From assembly GCF_017814975.1 (NCBI RefSeq), contig NZ_JAGIQA010000012.1, forward strand, positions 124,001 to 188,000: DNA of 64,000 bases. The letters are read 5' to 3'. This document shows, in pieces, positions 18,444-29,947 of the stretch (positions are counted from its first letter, which is position 1; every line of letters begins with the position of its first letter). Under the pieces are notes generated by a model, which was not told the DNA's origin, ran no database searches, and saw only the letters and a program-made list of their open reading frames with translations. This DNA is from Cupriavidus consociatus. GTDB taxonomy: Bacteria > Pseudomonadota > Gammaproteobacteria > Burkholderiales > Burkholderiaceae. Both the position numbers and the translations under genes were made by a program.

Positions 18444-20264
18444 GTGATTCCGCAATCCTTTATTCAGGACCTGCTCAACCGTGTCGACATTGTCGATGTG
18501 GTGGGCAAGTATGTGCAGCTGAAGAAGGGCGGCGCGAATTTCATGGGGCTGTGCCCCTTCCACAATGAGAAATCGCCGTCGTTCACGGTCTCGCCGACCA
18601 AGCAGTTCTATCACTGCTTCGGGTGCGGCGCGCATGGCTCGGCCATTGGTTTCCTGATGGAGTACTCTGGCCAGTCGTACCCGGAAGCGGTGCGCGAACT
18701 GGCCCAGTCGGTCGGCATGACCGTGCCGGAAGAGCGCGACCGGCTGCCGCCGGGCCAGCGCGCCGAACAGCAGGCCCGCTCGGTGGCGCTGTCCGACGCC
18801 ATGACCCGCGCGACCGACTTCTACCGCCGGCAACTGCGCACCGCGCCGCAGGCGATCCAGTACCTGAAAGGGCGCGGGCTGACCGGCGAGATCGCCGCGC
18901 AGTTTAGCCTGGGCCATGCGCCAGACGACTGGCAGGGCCTGGAAGCGGTGTTCGGCAGCTATCGCGACGACAATATCGCGGCGCCGCTGGTCGAATCAGG
19001 ACTGCTGATCGAAAGCGACAAGCGCGATCCCGACGGCAAGCCGCGGCGCTATGACCGCTTCCGCGACCGCATCATGTTCCCCATCCGCAACACCAAGGGG
19101 GCAGTGATCGGCTTCGGCGGCCGCGTGATGGGGCAGGGCGAGCCCAAGTACCTGAACTCGCCCGAAACTCCGCTGTTCAGCAAGGGGACCGAACTGTACG
19201 GCCTGTTCGAGGCGCGCCATGCCATCCGGGAAACCGGATACGTATTGGTGGTCGAAGGGTATATGGACGTCGTGGCGCTGGCCCAGCTCGGTTTTGCCAA
19301 TGCCGTCGCCACCCTCGGCACGGCATGTACTCCAGTGCACGTGCAGAAGCTCCTGCGGCAGACCGACGCGGTGGTGTTCTCGTTCGATGGCGATGCCGCC
19401 GGACGCCGTGCGGCGCGAAGAGCACTCGAAGCCTGCCTGCCGCATGTGGCGGACAACAAGACCATCCGCTTCCTGTTCCTGCCGGCCGAGCACGATCCCG
19501 ACAGCTACGTGCGCGAAGAAGGCACCGAGGCCTTTGCCACGCAGGTGCGCAACGCCATGCCGCTGTCGCGCTTCCTGCTGCAGTCGGTGACCGAAGAGCT
19601 TGACCTGCGCCAGCCCGAGGGCCGCGCCCGGGCCCAGTACGAGGCCAAGCCGCTGCTGCAGGCGATGCCGGCCGGCGGGCTGCGGCTACAGATTGTGCGT
19701 GAACTTGCCGATGCAACGGGTACGACACCCGCCGAGATCGAAGCCATCTGCGGCCTGCGCAGTGATCCGGCCCGGGTGGGCCGCTTTGAGAAGCCGCGCC
19801 CGCGGGCACGGCGGCAGGCGCCCACCGGCCTCGAGCAGCGCGTGATCCAGTTGCTGATGTGCTATCCGGCACTGTCCGCGCGGCTCGACGACGACGCGCG
19901 TGCCTTGCTGCTGGACGGCGAAGGCGGCATGGGCGGGGAGAGCGAAGTGCTGACGCACTTGGTGTCGACGTGCGACGGCCTGGAGGGCGAGGTGAATTTC
20001 GCGGCATTCAGCGAGCAGCTGGCCCAGTCGCCATATGCCGAGCTGTACGCGGCCGCGCGTACCGCCGTGCTGAAGGAGGAGATCGAAGAGGCACCTGCCA
20101 CGCAGGAGTTCGATGCGGCCATCACCAAGCTTCTGGCCGAGCCATTGCGGCGCGAACTCGACATGCTTCAGGCTGAAGTGGTGGCAGGAACCGCCGATGA
20201 GGCGGCCAAGCAGCGCATGCGCTGGCTGGTGGGGGAGATCCACCGGCGGCGTCAACTTGGCTGA
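18444..20264 (+). CDS. dnaG: DNA primase
   Basis: 606 residues from GTG 18444 (reads MIPQSFIQDLLNRVDIV), which matches the family N-terminus; the frame is open ~45 bp further but without similarity. N-terminal CHC2 zinc finger CPFHNEKSPS ... YHCFGCGAHG; TOPRIM catalytic core with VEGYMDVVAL and FDGDAAGRRAARRALE; C-terminal DnaB-binding helical domain. It synthesises RNA primers at the fork. The gene sits in the conserved dnaG-rpoD order. Confidence 0.96.
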   Translation: MIPQSFIQDLLNRVDIVDVVGKYVQLKKGGANFMGLCPFHNEKSPSFTVSPTKQFYHCFGCGAHGSAIGFLMEYSGQSYPEAVRELAQSVGMTVPEERDRLPPGQRAEQQARSVALSDAMTRATDFYRRQLRTAPQAIQYLKGRGLTGEIAAQFSLGHAPDDWQGLEAVFGSYRDDNIAAPLVESGLLIESDKRDPDGKPRRYDRFRDRIMFPIRNTKGAVIGFGGRVMGQGEPKYLNSPETPLFSKGTELYGLFEARHAIRETGYVLVVEGYMDVVALAQLGFANAVATLGTACTPVHVQKLLRQTDAVVFSFDGDAAGRRAARRALEACLPHVADNKTIRFLFLPAEHDPDSYVREEGTEAFATQVRNAMPLSRFLLQSVTEELDLRQPEGRARAQYEAKPLLQAMPAGGLRLQIVRELADATGTTPAEIEAICGLRSDPARVGRFEKPRPRARRQAPTGLEQRVIQLLMCYPALSARLDDDARALLLDGEGGMGGESEVLTHLVSTCDGLEGEVNFAAFSEQLAQSPYAELYAAARTAVLKEEIEEAPATQEFDAAITKLLAEPLRRELDMLQAEVVAGTADEAAKQRMRWLVGEIHRRRQLG

Positions 20265-20356
20265 AGCGTCGCGGCGCAACGGCTATCAACCTGGAGGCAG
20301 TATCAGGCGTTGGATGAGGGACTAGGCCGGCACCGCCGAGCTTAAGCCTTGATTTT

Positions 20357-20415
20357 TCAGGTGAAAACCTCACCTGACAGGAAGCCGGCTATCCGTGGCG
20401 TGCTACAATAGCCGG
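20357..20415 (+). promoter_or_regulatory. rpoD promoter region with two inverted repeats
   Basis: TACAAT -10 at 20404-20409. A perfect TCAGGTGA/TCACCTGA repeat (20357-20377) lies just upstream, and a second repeat CCGGCTAT (20385-20392) / ATAGCCGG (20408-20415) brackets the -10. Either could be an operator or a structured 5' end; no known regulator site was recognised. Confidence 0.45.
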
Positions 20416-20465
20416 TTTGGATTGCGAAATCTTTCTTCCCAGTTCTGGTGAAAGTGAGCGTGCCA

Positions 20466-23006
<2,541 letters not shown>

Positions 23007-23016
23007 ACGCTTCCAA

Positions 23017-23095
<79 letters not shown>

Positions 23096-23108
23096 TATTC
23101 CTGAAAGC

Positions 23109-23147
23109 ACAAGGGGTTACGTTGATACGTAACCCCTTGTTGTTTGT
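23109..23147 (+). terminator. rpoD-tRNA terminator
   Basis: Perfect 13-bp stem ACAAGGGGTTACG / CGTAACCCCTTGT at 23109-23140 with a 6-nt loop and a T-rich tail (TGTTTGT). It ends the rpoD-tRNA transcript and marks the left edge of the AT-richer accessory patch. Confidence 0.88.
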
Positions 23148-23206
23148 AGAGTCAACGATGCTCCGACGTTGGTTCCATTTTCAGCGCCAATGTGGGTGTC
23201 CAGGGA

Positions 23207-23908
23207 CTATTTTTCCGCTTTCAATGAAAACTCGAACGGAATCTCAGGCTGCGCGAATCGCAATCTAATCGCGTCTGAGGTCGGCACAAAACGCTGATTC
23301 GTGAACGTGTAATAGGAGATCAGCAAGCCGACACGTGACACCTCTGCGCTATTAAAGAGATAGCTGTTCTTCGGAAATGCAAGTCGCGTATTCTTCGTTT
23401 TTCTGATCGCCCGGCAGGATGAGAGCAGGCTGGGCAGATGTAAGAAGCTTGGCTTTCCCTGATGAGCTAGCGGGTCTATCAGCAGGTAGATTTGCTTGTG
23501 ACGATCAGCTTCGCCAGACCCATTGCTATCACCTTCGAGGCAGAGAACAGATGGGCGAGCCCGAGTTCGAGAGGTAACGAATACAACGACGCTACCCGGG
23601 TCAATCGGGGAAGCATGCTCATCCGGGAACGTTATCGCGCGCGAATAAGAAAAGGATTTTCCGTTAATTGTCATATGATTCGAAAAAACGGAAATACGTG
23701 CAGTCTTTCCATTAATAGACCCTGTTATTGTTGCGTGAATTCCCTTTCTGTCGGAGTAAAGGGTGTGGTGATCTGTTTCGATTGGTTGGTAAAAGATCGC
23801 ACCTGGCCGGCTTGCATAGAATGCATCATAATCATCATATACTTCCGCAGCCTGCGCGGTACCAGCGAGGACGGGAATCAATACCGGCACGAACGTTATA
23901 AATTTCAT
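23207..23908 (-). CDS. exported protein of unknown function, possible immunity partner of the PAAR protein
   Basis: 233 residues with a Sec signal peptide (MKFITFVPVLIPVLAGTAQA, cleavage after AQA). The mature part is polar with no recognised domain; two Cys (around SVLCLEG and LLSSCRAI) could form a periplasmic disulfide. Its ATG overlaps the stop of the frame-restored PAAR gene (ATGA), so the two were translationally coupled. Small periplasmic proteins directly behind PAAR-type type VI effectors are often immunity proteins, which is inference here. Base composition is clearly more AT-rich than the flanking core genes, consistent with horizontal acquisition. Confidence 0.7.
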   Translation of the reverse strand: MKFITFVPVLIPVLAGTAQAAEVYDDYDAFYASRPGAIFYQPIETDHHTLYSDRKGIHATITGSINGKTARISVFSNHMTINGKSFSYSRAITFPDEHASPIDPGSVVVFVTSRTRARPSVLCLEGDSNGSGEADRHKQIYLLIDPLAHQGKPSFLHLPSLLSSCRAIRKTKNTRLAFPKNSYLFNSAEVSRVGLLISYYTFTNQRFVPTSDAIRLRFAQPEIPFEFSLKAEK

Positions 23909-24421
23909 CGGTAAGCCTTTCCGCCAGTTGCCTTCAGATAGTCGGGATTATGCTGCCAGAAAATGGTGCTTCCGTGCGCGGAGGTCGATATCCACACCGA
24001 GTCGTAACGGCCGCGCTCACCGCCCTCTACTACTTTTCCCGTTTTTTTATCGACAATCTTCCACCGAATGACAATGTTGCATCTATGTTCGGCGACGCCG
24101 AAGATATTGTGAGCGGGGCTTCCCCATTTTTCGATTTACCTGAACCGTGAAACTGCTCTGGCTATGGATGACGGTCGGATGAATACTGCATTTGCAATAG
24201 ACTCGAGCGCCGCTCACCAAAATCTGTTTTCCGCCTATGTCAAAATCTGGGTGGCAGTCGTTCATCACAGGCCCGCCGGCCTTGCATGCCGGGCAAGTTG
24301 CATGGTCCCCCTCGATACCTACGGCCCTGTCATGGTGAAACAGGCTTTGACCGGTGGCGATGAGTTTTCCGCCTGTACTCGTCTTATCTCCGTTTCGCAG
24401 TGCATAGCGCATATCCGACAT
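23905..24421 (-). pseudogene. PAAR-domain protein with C-terminal extension, interrupted by a frameshift
   Basis: Reading frame one (24421-24083, 112 aa, SD AGGAG 5 bp upstream) is a PAAR domain: MRYALRNGDKTSTGGKLIAT, EGDHATCPACKAGG, GGKQILVSGARVYCKC, SSFTV-like QSSFTVQVN. PAAR proteins cap the VgrG spike of type VI secretion. It ends in a basic, non-family tail. Dropping one A from the A5 run at 24127-24131 joins it to a second frame of 73 codons (WGSPAHNIFGVAEH ... ATGGKAYR) whose TGA overlaps the next gene's ATG. The predicted intact product is 171 aa. Either a real loss-of-function indel, a slippage site or a sequencing error. No VgrG or other T6SS gene is in the window. Confidence 0.7.
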
Positions 24422-24757
24422 CACCGCTCCTATCAGGAATATCTGGAACTCATCAGCGCCTTGAAGGCTGCAAATGCGCCTCATCTTTCCAGAATCGGGT
24501 TCCGCTAATCATCGGATCTTTCCGAATCGCAGTGAAGTAAAGGATGTTGGAAGTCAGTTGAATGAAATTGCCGAACTGGCTGAAACAGCTGCGTGAGAGA
24601 CTCCTGGCTCGGGACAGTGTGAACAGTCCAGTGTTCCGCGTGAAGGCGTTGTACGGGAAGCTGTTGAAAAAAAGGAACTTTGGCCCTCGCAACGATGGAC
24701 TAAGGTATTCGGATGCAACGTGTTCGCAACCGATCAACCCGACGAGGAGTCAGATCC
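24422..24757. other. 336-bp accessory/intergenic stretch upstream of the PAAR gene
   Basis: No convincing gene. Short open frames exist on both strands but show no family motif, and their composition is mixed. The return to core base composition occurs near 24700, so the right edge of the accessory patch lies here. No direct repeat of the tRNA 3' end was seen at the right side. Confidence 0.45.
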
Positions 24758-25111
24758 ATGTCTTATATCGACGGATTCTTGCTGGCCGTGCCGCAGGCCA
24801 ATCGCGAAACCTACCGCCAGGTGGCGCAGAAGGCCGCAGCGGTGTTCAAGGAGCACGGCGCGCTGAAGGTAGTGGAATGCTGGGGTGACGACGTGCCGGA
24901 AGGAAAGGTGACGTCCTTCACCATGGCGGTCAAGCGCAAGGACGATGAGGCGGTGGTGTTCTCGTGGATCGTCTGGCCTTCAAAGGAGAAGCGCGACACA
25001 GGCATGAAGGCGGCGATGGCAGACCCGCGCCTGAAGGAAGGGATGGACCCGATGCCGTTCGATGGCCAGAGGATGATCTACGGCGGCTTCGAGGTGATTG
25101 TCGACGAGTAA
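24758..25111 (+). CDS. DUF1428 domain-containing protein
   Basis: 117 residues from the ATG at 24758 (MSYIDGFLLAVPQANRETYR), with GAGGAG upstream. The dimeric alpha/beta (ABM-like) DUF1428 fold is indicated by YIDGFLLAVP, ECWGDDVPEGKVTSF, FSWIVWPSKEKRD and the C-terminal FDGQRMIYGGFEV. Members are sometimes annotated as RNA signal recognition particle 4.5S RNA-like by mistake; the function is unknown. It stands alone just right of the accessory patch. Confidence 0.9.
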   Translation: MSYIDGFLLAVPQANRETYRQVAQKAAAVFKEHGALKVVECWGDDVPEGKVTSFTMAVKRKDDEAVVFSWIVWPSKEKRDTGMKAAMADPRLKEGMDPMPFDGQRMIYGGFEVIVDE

Positions 25112-25179
25112 GGCGCGTAATGAGCAGCAGCGACAAGCACCGCGCCGGCGTGGCGGCGCGGTGCCCGGGCAAGCTCAGA

Positions 25180-25290
25180 TCAGATTAGGTGAAAGACCAT
25201 GCTGAGGGCGATCGCGCCGCCTACGGTTTCCACTGCTGCGAGGGCAAGAAGGTTCTTCAGTACGAATGCATCTTCTTTTTTCGTCACCAT
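25180..25290 (-). CDS. 36-residue single-helix membrane microprotein
   Basis: Minus-strand ATG at 25290 preceded by GGGGAG at 7 bp, encoding a charged start (MVTKKEDAFVLKNLL) followed by one hydrophobic helix (ALAAVETVGGAIALSMVF) and ending HLI. Signal-plus-helix layout and the strong ribosome-binding site support translation. No family recognised. It is convergent with the DUF1428 gene. Could be chance, but a hydrophobic helix with clean charge boundary is unusual in noise of this GC content. Confidence 0.55.
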   Translation of the reverse strand: MVTKKEDAFVLKNLLALAAVETVGGAIALSMVFHLI

Positions 25291-25614
25291 GGTCTGTCTC
25301 CCCTGTCATTGGAATCGTCTTGGTGCTCCATCGACTGCGGCGATACGCCGCGTTGGCTGTGCCCTGTCAATGTGATATCAGTAGACCGCATGCGCGGCAG
25401 GGCGGGAAGCTGGCGGAAACCCGCTCGGAGAAAACCCCGATTCCACAGCCGCCGGGCGCGAGTGATGATTGACAGGCTTTGCAGGCAGCGCCAGGCGCGC
25501 CGCTGGCGCCATGTTCCCGGCCGCACAAAAGCCCGCATTTGGGTGATGTGCGCCGCGACGCGATCGGCCAAGATCACTGCGTGGGTAATCGGAAGGTTGC
25601 CCCGCTACCACTTG

Positions 25615-25649
25615 AGCCCCGCTGCCCTCCCCGGTACGCGGGGCTTTTT
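25615..25649 (+). terminator. orphan intrinsic terminator
   Basis: AGCCCCGC (25615-25622) pairs with GCGGGGCT (25638-25645), followed by TTTTC. No gene of matching orientation ends nearby, so it may end a non-coding transcript or be a relic. Confidence 0.6.
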
Positions 25650-25904
25650 CATCGCGAGCCAGCAGGGTCAGGACATTCCCGGTCTACACGCTGCTGGTGC
25701 CGCGGCCTACGACCTGTCCCTCGTGATGGTGGGTCACCAACCGGGCAGCAGAAGATGCTGGGCGCCGGCACTGTCACCTATTTGCCGCCGGAGCAGCTGG
25801 CGGCGCGCATGAGCGGCACTACAAGAAGTGGGGCAAGGTAACAATAACGGCATCCGCTGCGATTGAGTCACCTGGATGCCGTGCTGGCGGTCCGGCGGAT
25901 TCCC

Positions 25905-26042
25905 CTAGGCCGCCTGTTGTGCAGGCTGGGCCGGCTGACTCGCCGGCCGCGGCGGCAAGGGCAGAACGGCGGCCAGGCCAAGGAACTGGCTCGAAGTGCG
26001 CAGGAACTGCTGGCAGGTCTGGCGGAATTGCTCGAAGTCCAT
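25905..26042 (-). CDS. possible 45-residue small protein
   Basis: Minus-strand ATG at 26042 opens MDFEQFRQTCQQFLRTSSQF, then LGLAAVLPLP and a Pro/Gln/Ala tail to a TAG at 25905. The amphipathic N-terminus looks protein-like, but the ribosome-binding site is weak (GAGACC) and no family was recognised. A longer overlapping frame on the same strand has no coding look. Confidence 0.3.
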   Translation of the reverse strand: MDFEQFRQTCQQFLRTSSQFLGLAAVLPLPPRPASQPAQPAQQAA

Positions 26043-26382
26043 AATGGTCTCGGTGGTCGGAGGGGCGCGCGCGGCCGGTCGGGGCTGGCCTTGTCTACGG
26101 CGCCGCCGGCATCATCCAATGCCGATGTGACAGTTTCTTTAAAACGCCCCGGCGTGGCCGCACACTGTCGCGGCGCCCGCACGGCCGGGCCATGCTGGTC
26201 ACTGTATGCGCAGAAATGCTAAAATTTAAGTCTTTGATTCTCTTGGTCAAAAGCTGCAAGCCCTGTGCAAGCGGCATGGCCGCGCCGGCACCTCCCCGGT
26301 GCCAGCCGAGAGCCAGGGCGAGATGAGTTCCAGACGCGTATCCGTTTGTGCCGGGTTCGCCTCCCGCCAGACACCGATACCC

Positions 26383-27882
26383 ATGACCACTACGACCGCA
26401 CCAGAACCCACCACCGCCGGGCAGACCGCGGTGCAGACCTTCGAAAGCTTTGGCCTGGACGCGCGCATCCTGCGTGCCTTGTCCGACCAGGGCTACACCA
26501 CGCCCACGCCGATCCAGGCGCAGGCCATTCCCGTCGTGCTGCTCGGCAAGGACGTGATGGGCGCCGCCCAGACCGGCACCGGCAAGACCGCCGGCTTTGC
26601 GCTGCCGATCATCCAGCGCCTGCTGCCGCTTGCCAACGCCAGCGCCTCGCCGGCGCGCCACCCGGTGCGCGCGCTGATGCTGACGCCCACGCGCGAACTG
26701 GCCGATCAGGTCTACGACAACGTCGCCCGCTACGCCAAGCACACCGACCTGCGCAGCACGGTGGTTTTTGGCGGCGTCGACATGAATCCGCAGACCGACG
26801 CCCTGCGCCGCGGCGTCGAGATCCTGGTGGCCACGCCGGGCCGCCTGCTCGACCACGTGCAGCAGAAGGCGGTCAACCTGTCTCAGGTTCAGATGCTGGT
26901 GCTGGACGAAGCCGACCGCATGCTCGACATGGGCTTCCTGCCGGACCTGCAGCGCATCATCAACCTGCTGCCGGCGCAGCGCCAGACGCTGTTGTTCTCG
27001 GCCACGTTCTCGCCGGAAATCAAGCGGCTGGCAGCCAGCTACCTGAAGCAGCCGGTCACCATCGAAGTAGCGCGCAGCAACTCGACCAACGAGAACGTGC
27101 GCCAGACCGTGTACCAGGTCGAAGATGGTCACAAGCAGGCGGCGGTCGTGCACCTGCTCAAGCAGCGTGCCGAGCAGGGCCTGTCGCGCCAGTGCATCGT
27201 CTTCGTCAACAGCAAGATCGGCTGCTCGCGCCTGGCGCGGCACCTGGAGCGCGAGGGCATCAACGCCTCGGCGATCCACGGCGACAAGACCCAGACCGAG
27301 CGCATGCAGACGCTGGACGGCTTCAAGAGCGGCACCATCGACGCGCTGGTTGCTACCGATGTGGCGGCGCGCGGGCTCGATATCCCCGACATGCCGTGCG
27401 TGATCAACTTTGACGTGCCTTACAGCGCCGAGGACTATGTGCACCGCATCGGCCGTACCGGTCGTGCGGGCGCCAGCGGCGATGCACTGTCGATCTACGT
27501 GCCGGGCAATGACGAGCGCCTGCTGTCGGATATTGAAAAGCTGATCAAGCGCAGCATCCCGCGCGGCAAGCTGGAAGGCTTCGACCCGACCGGCGAGAAG
27601 TCGCGTCAGGAAGAAGCCGAACGCCGCCGCCAGCGCGGCGACCTGCGCCGCGCGCGTGGCAATGGCGAAGGCGAGGAGCGCCCGCGCCGCCACGAGCACA
27701 GCGGCAGCCGCCAGGTGTTCCGCCCGTCCGACGATCCGTTCTTCTCGCGCCCGTACGAGCCCAGCGCCACCAGCTCGCAAGTCAAGCCGTCGGAAGAAAT
27801 CGCCGCCGCGCTGAGCCGTGGCCGCCAGGCGCCCAAGCGGCCGGTCGCGGCGCTGCTGGGCGGCGCGCCGCGCAAGTCCTGA
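26383..27882 (+). CDS. rhlE: DEAD-box ATP-dependent RNA helicase, RhlE type
   Basis: 499 residues from the ATG at 26383. Q-motif FESFGLDARILRAL ... TPTPIQAQAIP, motif I AQTGTGKTAGFALP, motif II VLDEADRMLDMGF, motif III SATFSPE, motif V DVAARGLDIPDM, motif VI HRIGRTGRAG. A basic, disordered C-terminal tail follows from about residue 395. RhlE remodels RNA in ribosome assembly and decay. A leader of more than 100 bp precedes it; the frame is open upstream but not conserved. Convergent with gluQRS. Confidence 0.93.
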   Translation: MTTTTAPEPTTAGQTAVQTFESFGLDARILRALSDQGYTTPTPIQAQAIPVVLLGKDVMGAAQTGTGKTAGFALPIIQRLLPLANASASPARHPVRALMLTPTRELADQVYDNVARYAKHTDLRSTVVFGGVDMNPQTDALRRGVEILVATPGRLLDHVQQKAVNLSQVQMLVLDEADRMLDMGFLPDLQRIINLLPAQRQTLLFSATFSPEIKRLAASYLKQPVTIEVARSNSTNENVRQTVYQVEDGHKQAAVVHLLKQRAEQGLSRQCIVFVNSKIGCSRLARHLEREGINASAIHGDKTQTERMQTLDGFKSGTIDALVATDVAARGLDIPDMPCVINFDVPYSAEDYVHRIGRTGRAGASGDALSIYVPGNDERLLSDIEKLIKRSIPRGKLEGFDPTGEKSRQEEAERRRQRGDLRRARGNGEGEERPRRHEHSGSRQVFRPSDDPFFSRPYEPSATSSQVKPSEEIAAALSRGRQAPKRPVAALLGGAPRKS

Positions 27883-27949
27883 TCCGGCTGCCGGCCTGAG
27901 GCGGCCTGCCGCTTAGGCCGCCCCAGGCCTCTCCGGGCCTCTCCGGGCC

Positions 27950-28855
27950 TCAGGCCGCCGCCATCCGCTGGCGCCAGTACCCCGTGGCACGCGCCAGCCA
28001 GTCCCGCACATTCCCTTCATTGTTCGCCAGTCCCAGGTGCATGCCGGCCTGGCGCAGCGCCTCCAGCGGCGCGCCGGTGTCGATCGCCTGCGCGCCGCTC
28101 TGCTTGCTCAGCTTCTCCCCGATGTCATTGACCACCACTGGCACGTGCAGGTAGCTCGGCGTGGGCAGGCCCAGCAGATGTTGCAGGTGGATTTGCCGCG
28201 GCGTCGAGTCGAGCAGGTCGGCGCCCCGCACGATATGCGTGATGCCCTGCAGGCCATCATCCACCACCACCGCCAGCTGGTAGGCCCATAGCCCGTCGGC
28301 ACGGCGCAGCACGAAGTCGCCCAGCTCGGTCTCGAGGTCCTGGCACTGGCGGCCTTGCCAGCGGTCGTCAAAGCAGATCGTCGCAGACGGGCCATCCGGC
28401 ACGCGCACGCGCCACGCGCGGGGCAGCTTGCCATTCAGGCCGTGGCGGCAGGTGCCGGGGTAGCCCAGCGTCTGGTGCCGCTCCCGCACGTGCACCAGCG
28501 AATCGGCGATTTCCTTGCGCGAGCAGCCGCAGGGGTAGAGTTGACCGGCGGCGTCAAGCTGGCGCAGTGCCTCGGCGTAGTGCGCCTCGCGCCGGCTTTG
28601 CCACACCGGCGGCTCGTCCGGCGTCATGCCCAGGCGGGCCAGCGTCTGCAGGATGTCGTGGTCGGCGCCGCGCACGCAGCGCGGCATGTCGATGTCCTCG
28701 ATGCGCACCAGCCACTGGCCGCCATGCGCGCGCGCATCCAGCCAGCTGGCCAGCGCGGTGACCAGCGAGCCCATATGCAGCGGGCCGGTCGGCGAGGGGG
28801 CAAAGCGGCCGCGGTAGCCGGTCGCCGAGGCAGCCATTGCAGCCGTCACTGCCAT
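27950..28855 (-). CDS. gluQRS: glutamyl-Q tRNA(Asp) synthetase
   Basis: 301 residues from the ATG at 28855. Truncated GluRS paralogue without anticodon-binding domain: [20 protein letters not shown] (HIGH region), RIEDIDMPR, the zinc site CGCSRKEI ... YPGTCRHGL, and KLSKQSGA in place of KMSKS. It glutamylates queuosine in the wobble position of tRNA-Asp. The start lies 10 bp after the LysR gene's stop, so the two are probably one transcript. Confidence 0.94.
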   Translation of the reverse strand: MAVTAAMAASATGYRGRFAPSPTGPLHMGSLVTALASWLDARAHGGQWLVRIEDIDMPRCVRGADHDILQTLARLGMTPDEPPVWQSRREAHYAEALRQLDAAGQLYPCGCSRKEIADSLVHVRERHQTLGYPGTCRHGLNGKLPRAWRVRVPDGPSATICFDDRWQGRQCQDLETELGDFVLRRADGLWAYQLAVVVDDGLQGITHIVRGADLLDSTPRQIHLQHLLGLPTPSYLHVPVVVNDIGEKLSKQSGAQAIDTGAPLEALRQAGMHLGLANNEGNVRDWLARATGYWRQRMAAA

Positions 28856-28865
28856 GCGCAAGCCC

Positions 28866-29786
28866 TCAGCCAGCGAAGTCGGGTTGCTGCAGCAGCGCCT
28901 GCGCCAGGCGCGGGTCTTCCAGCTTGCCGGCCCACCACTGCAGCGCCTTGCCGCGGTTGCTGGTGCGCCAGGCCACCTTGAAATTGCCCGGGGCGCGCAC
29001 CTCGACCGTCTCGCGCACCTGCAGCACGCCGCTTTCGATATGCGGCTGCGCCATCGGCGCCGGCAGCCAGCCGCAGCCAAGGCCGCGGATCTGCGCTTCC
29101 ATCTTGTCGCGCATGGTCGGCACCACCAGTACGTCCTGGCCGGCCAGCACGCCGTGGGTTCGCGCCGGCAGGTTGCGCGAGGTGTCGCCCACCGCGACGA
29201 TGCGGTGCCTGGCGATCTGGATGGTGGTCAGCGGGCCTTCCTCGGTGGCCAGCGGGTGGTGCGCCGCCACCGCGAACACGAACGGCACCGTGCCCAGCGG
29301 GCGGATCTGAAAGCCCTGCGTGCTCGGTGCGTCGTAGGCGCCGCCGATCACCAGGTCGGCACGGTTGCTGACCAGCGCGTCCCAGGCGCCGCCCAGCACT
29401 TCCTTGGCAAAGCGCAGCCGCGTGGCGGTGTTCTCGGCATAGAAGTCGTGGATCACCGGCAGCAGGGCGCGGAAATTGATCAGGTCGTCCACCACGATGG
29501 TCAGCGTGGCCTCCCAGCCGGTGGCCAGCCGCTTGACGCGGCGCGCGAGGTCGTCGGCGGCGTGCAGCAGGTGGCGGCCTTCGTCGAGTAGTGCGCGTCC
29601 GGCCGGAGTCAGCTCGGCGCGGTGGCGGCGCCGGTCGAACAGCAGCACGTCCAGGTCTTCTTCCAGCTTGCGCACCACGTAGGTCAGCGCGGAGGGCACC
29701 TTGCCCATTTCGTGGGCGGCGGCGGCGAAGCTGCCTTTGCGCTCGATGGCGTCGAGGACTTCGAGGGATTCGAGTGAGAGTGGCAT
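28866..29786 (-). CDS. LysR family transcriptional regulator
   Basis: 306 residues from the ATG at 29786 ([20 protein letters not shown]). N-terminal winged helix-turn-helix ([34 protein letters not shown]) and a C-terminal periplasmic-binding-like effector domain. Divergent from the pirin gene across a 161-bp spacer, the arrangement in which LysR proteins usually control the neighbour and themselves. Effector unknown. gluQRS follows closely. Confidence 0.9.
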   Translation of the reverse strand: MPLSLESLEVLDAIERKGSFAAAAHEMGKVPSALTYVVRKLEEDLDVLLFDRRRHRAELTPAGRALLDEGRHLLHAADDLARRVKRLATGWEATLTIVVDDLINFRALLPVIHDFYAENTATRLRFAKEVLGGAWDALVSNRADLVIGGAYDAPSTQGFQIRPLGTVPFVFAVAAHHPLATEEGPLTTIQIARHRIVAVGDTSRNLPARTHGVLAGQDVLVVPTMRDKMEAQIRGLGCGWLPAPMAQPHIESGVLQVRETVEVRAPGNFKVAWRTSNRGKALQWWAGKLEDPRLAQALLQQPDFAG

Positions 29787-29947
29787 GTTCAGAAAAACTG
29801 AATGAGTGCTTCTAAGGCGGTCCCCGTAAATATACGCCGCGGGGCCTAAACTTCCTAGCATCAACAACGCAACACATGCCGCCAAACGGTTGCAAGCGGT
29901 TCCGAAGCTGGTGGCGACACGGAAACAGGCCAAGGAGGGCCATCAAA

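Larger units (their letters stand above)
25291..26382. other. Long gene-poor region before rhlE
   Basis: About 1.1 kb with no large credible gene. Open frames on both strands lack family motifs. It contains an orphan intrinsic terminator (25615-25649), an inverted repeat GGCATCC/GGATGCC (25849-25880), a possible 45-codon gene (25905-26042, minus) and the long untranslated leader of rhlE. It may be decayed accessory DNA. Confidence 0.5.

Noticed and set aside
24453..24737. 94-codon minus-strand frame before the PAAR gene
   Set aside because: No motif and no ribosome-binding site; overlaps the promoter region of the DUF1428 gene.
25560..25622. tRNA-like fragment on the minus strand (GGGGCTCAAGTGGTAG..CCTTCCGA)
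   Set aside because: Resembles a D-arm and an anticodon loop but no acceptor, anticodon stem or T-arm pairs; probably chance.
25189..25841. Open frames of 120-207 codons on the plus strand
   Set aside because: Arg/Pro-rich, no domain, cross a terminator and conflict with the microprotein frame.
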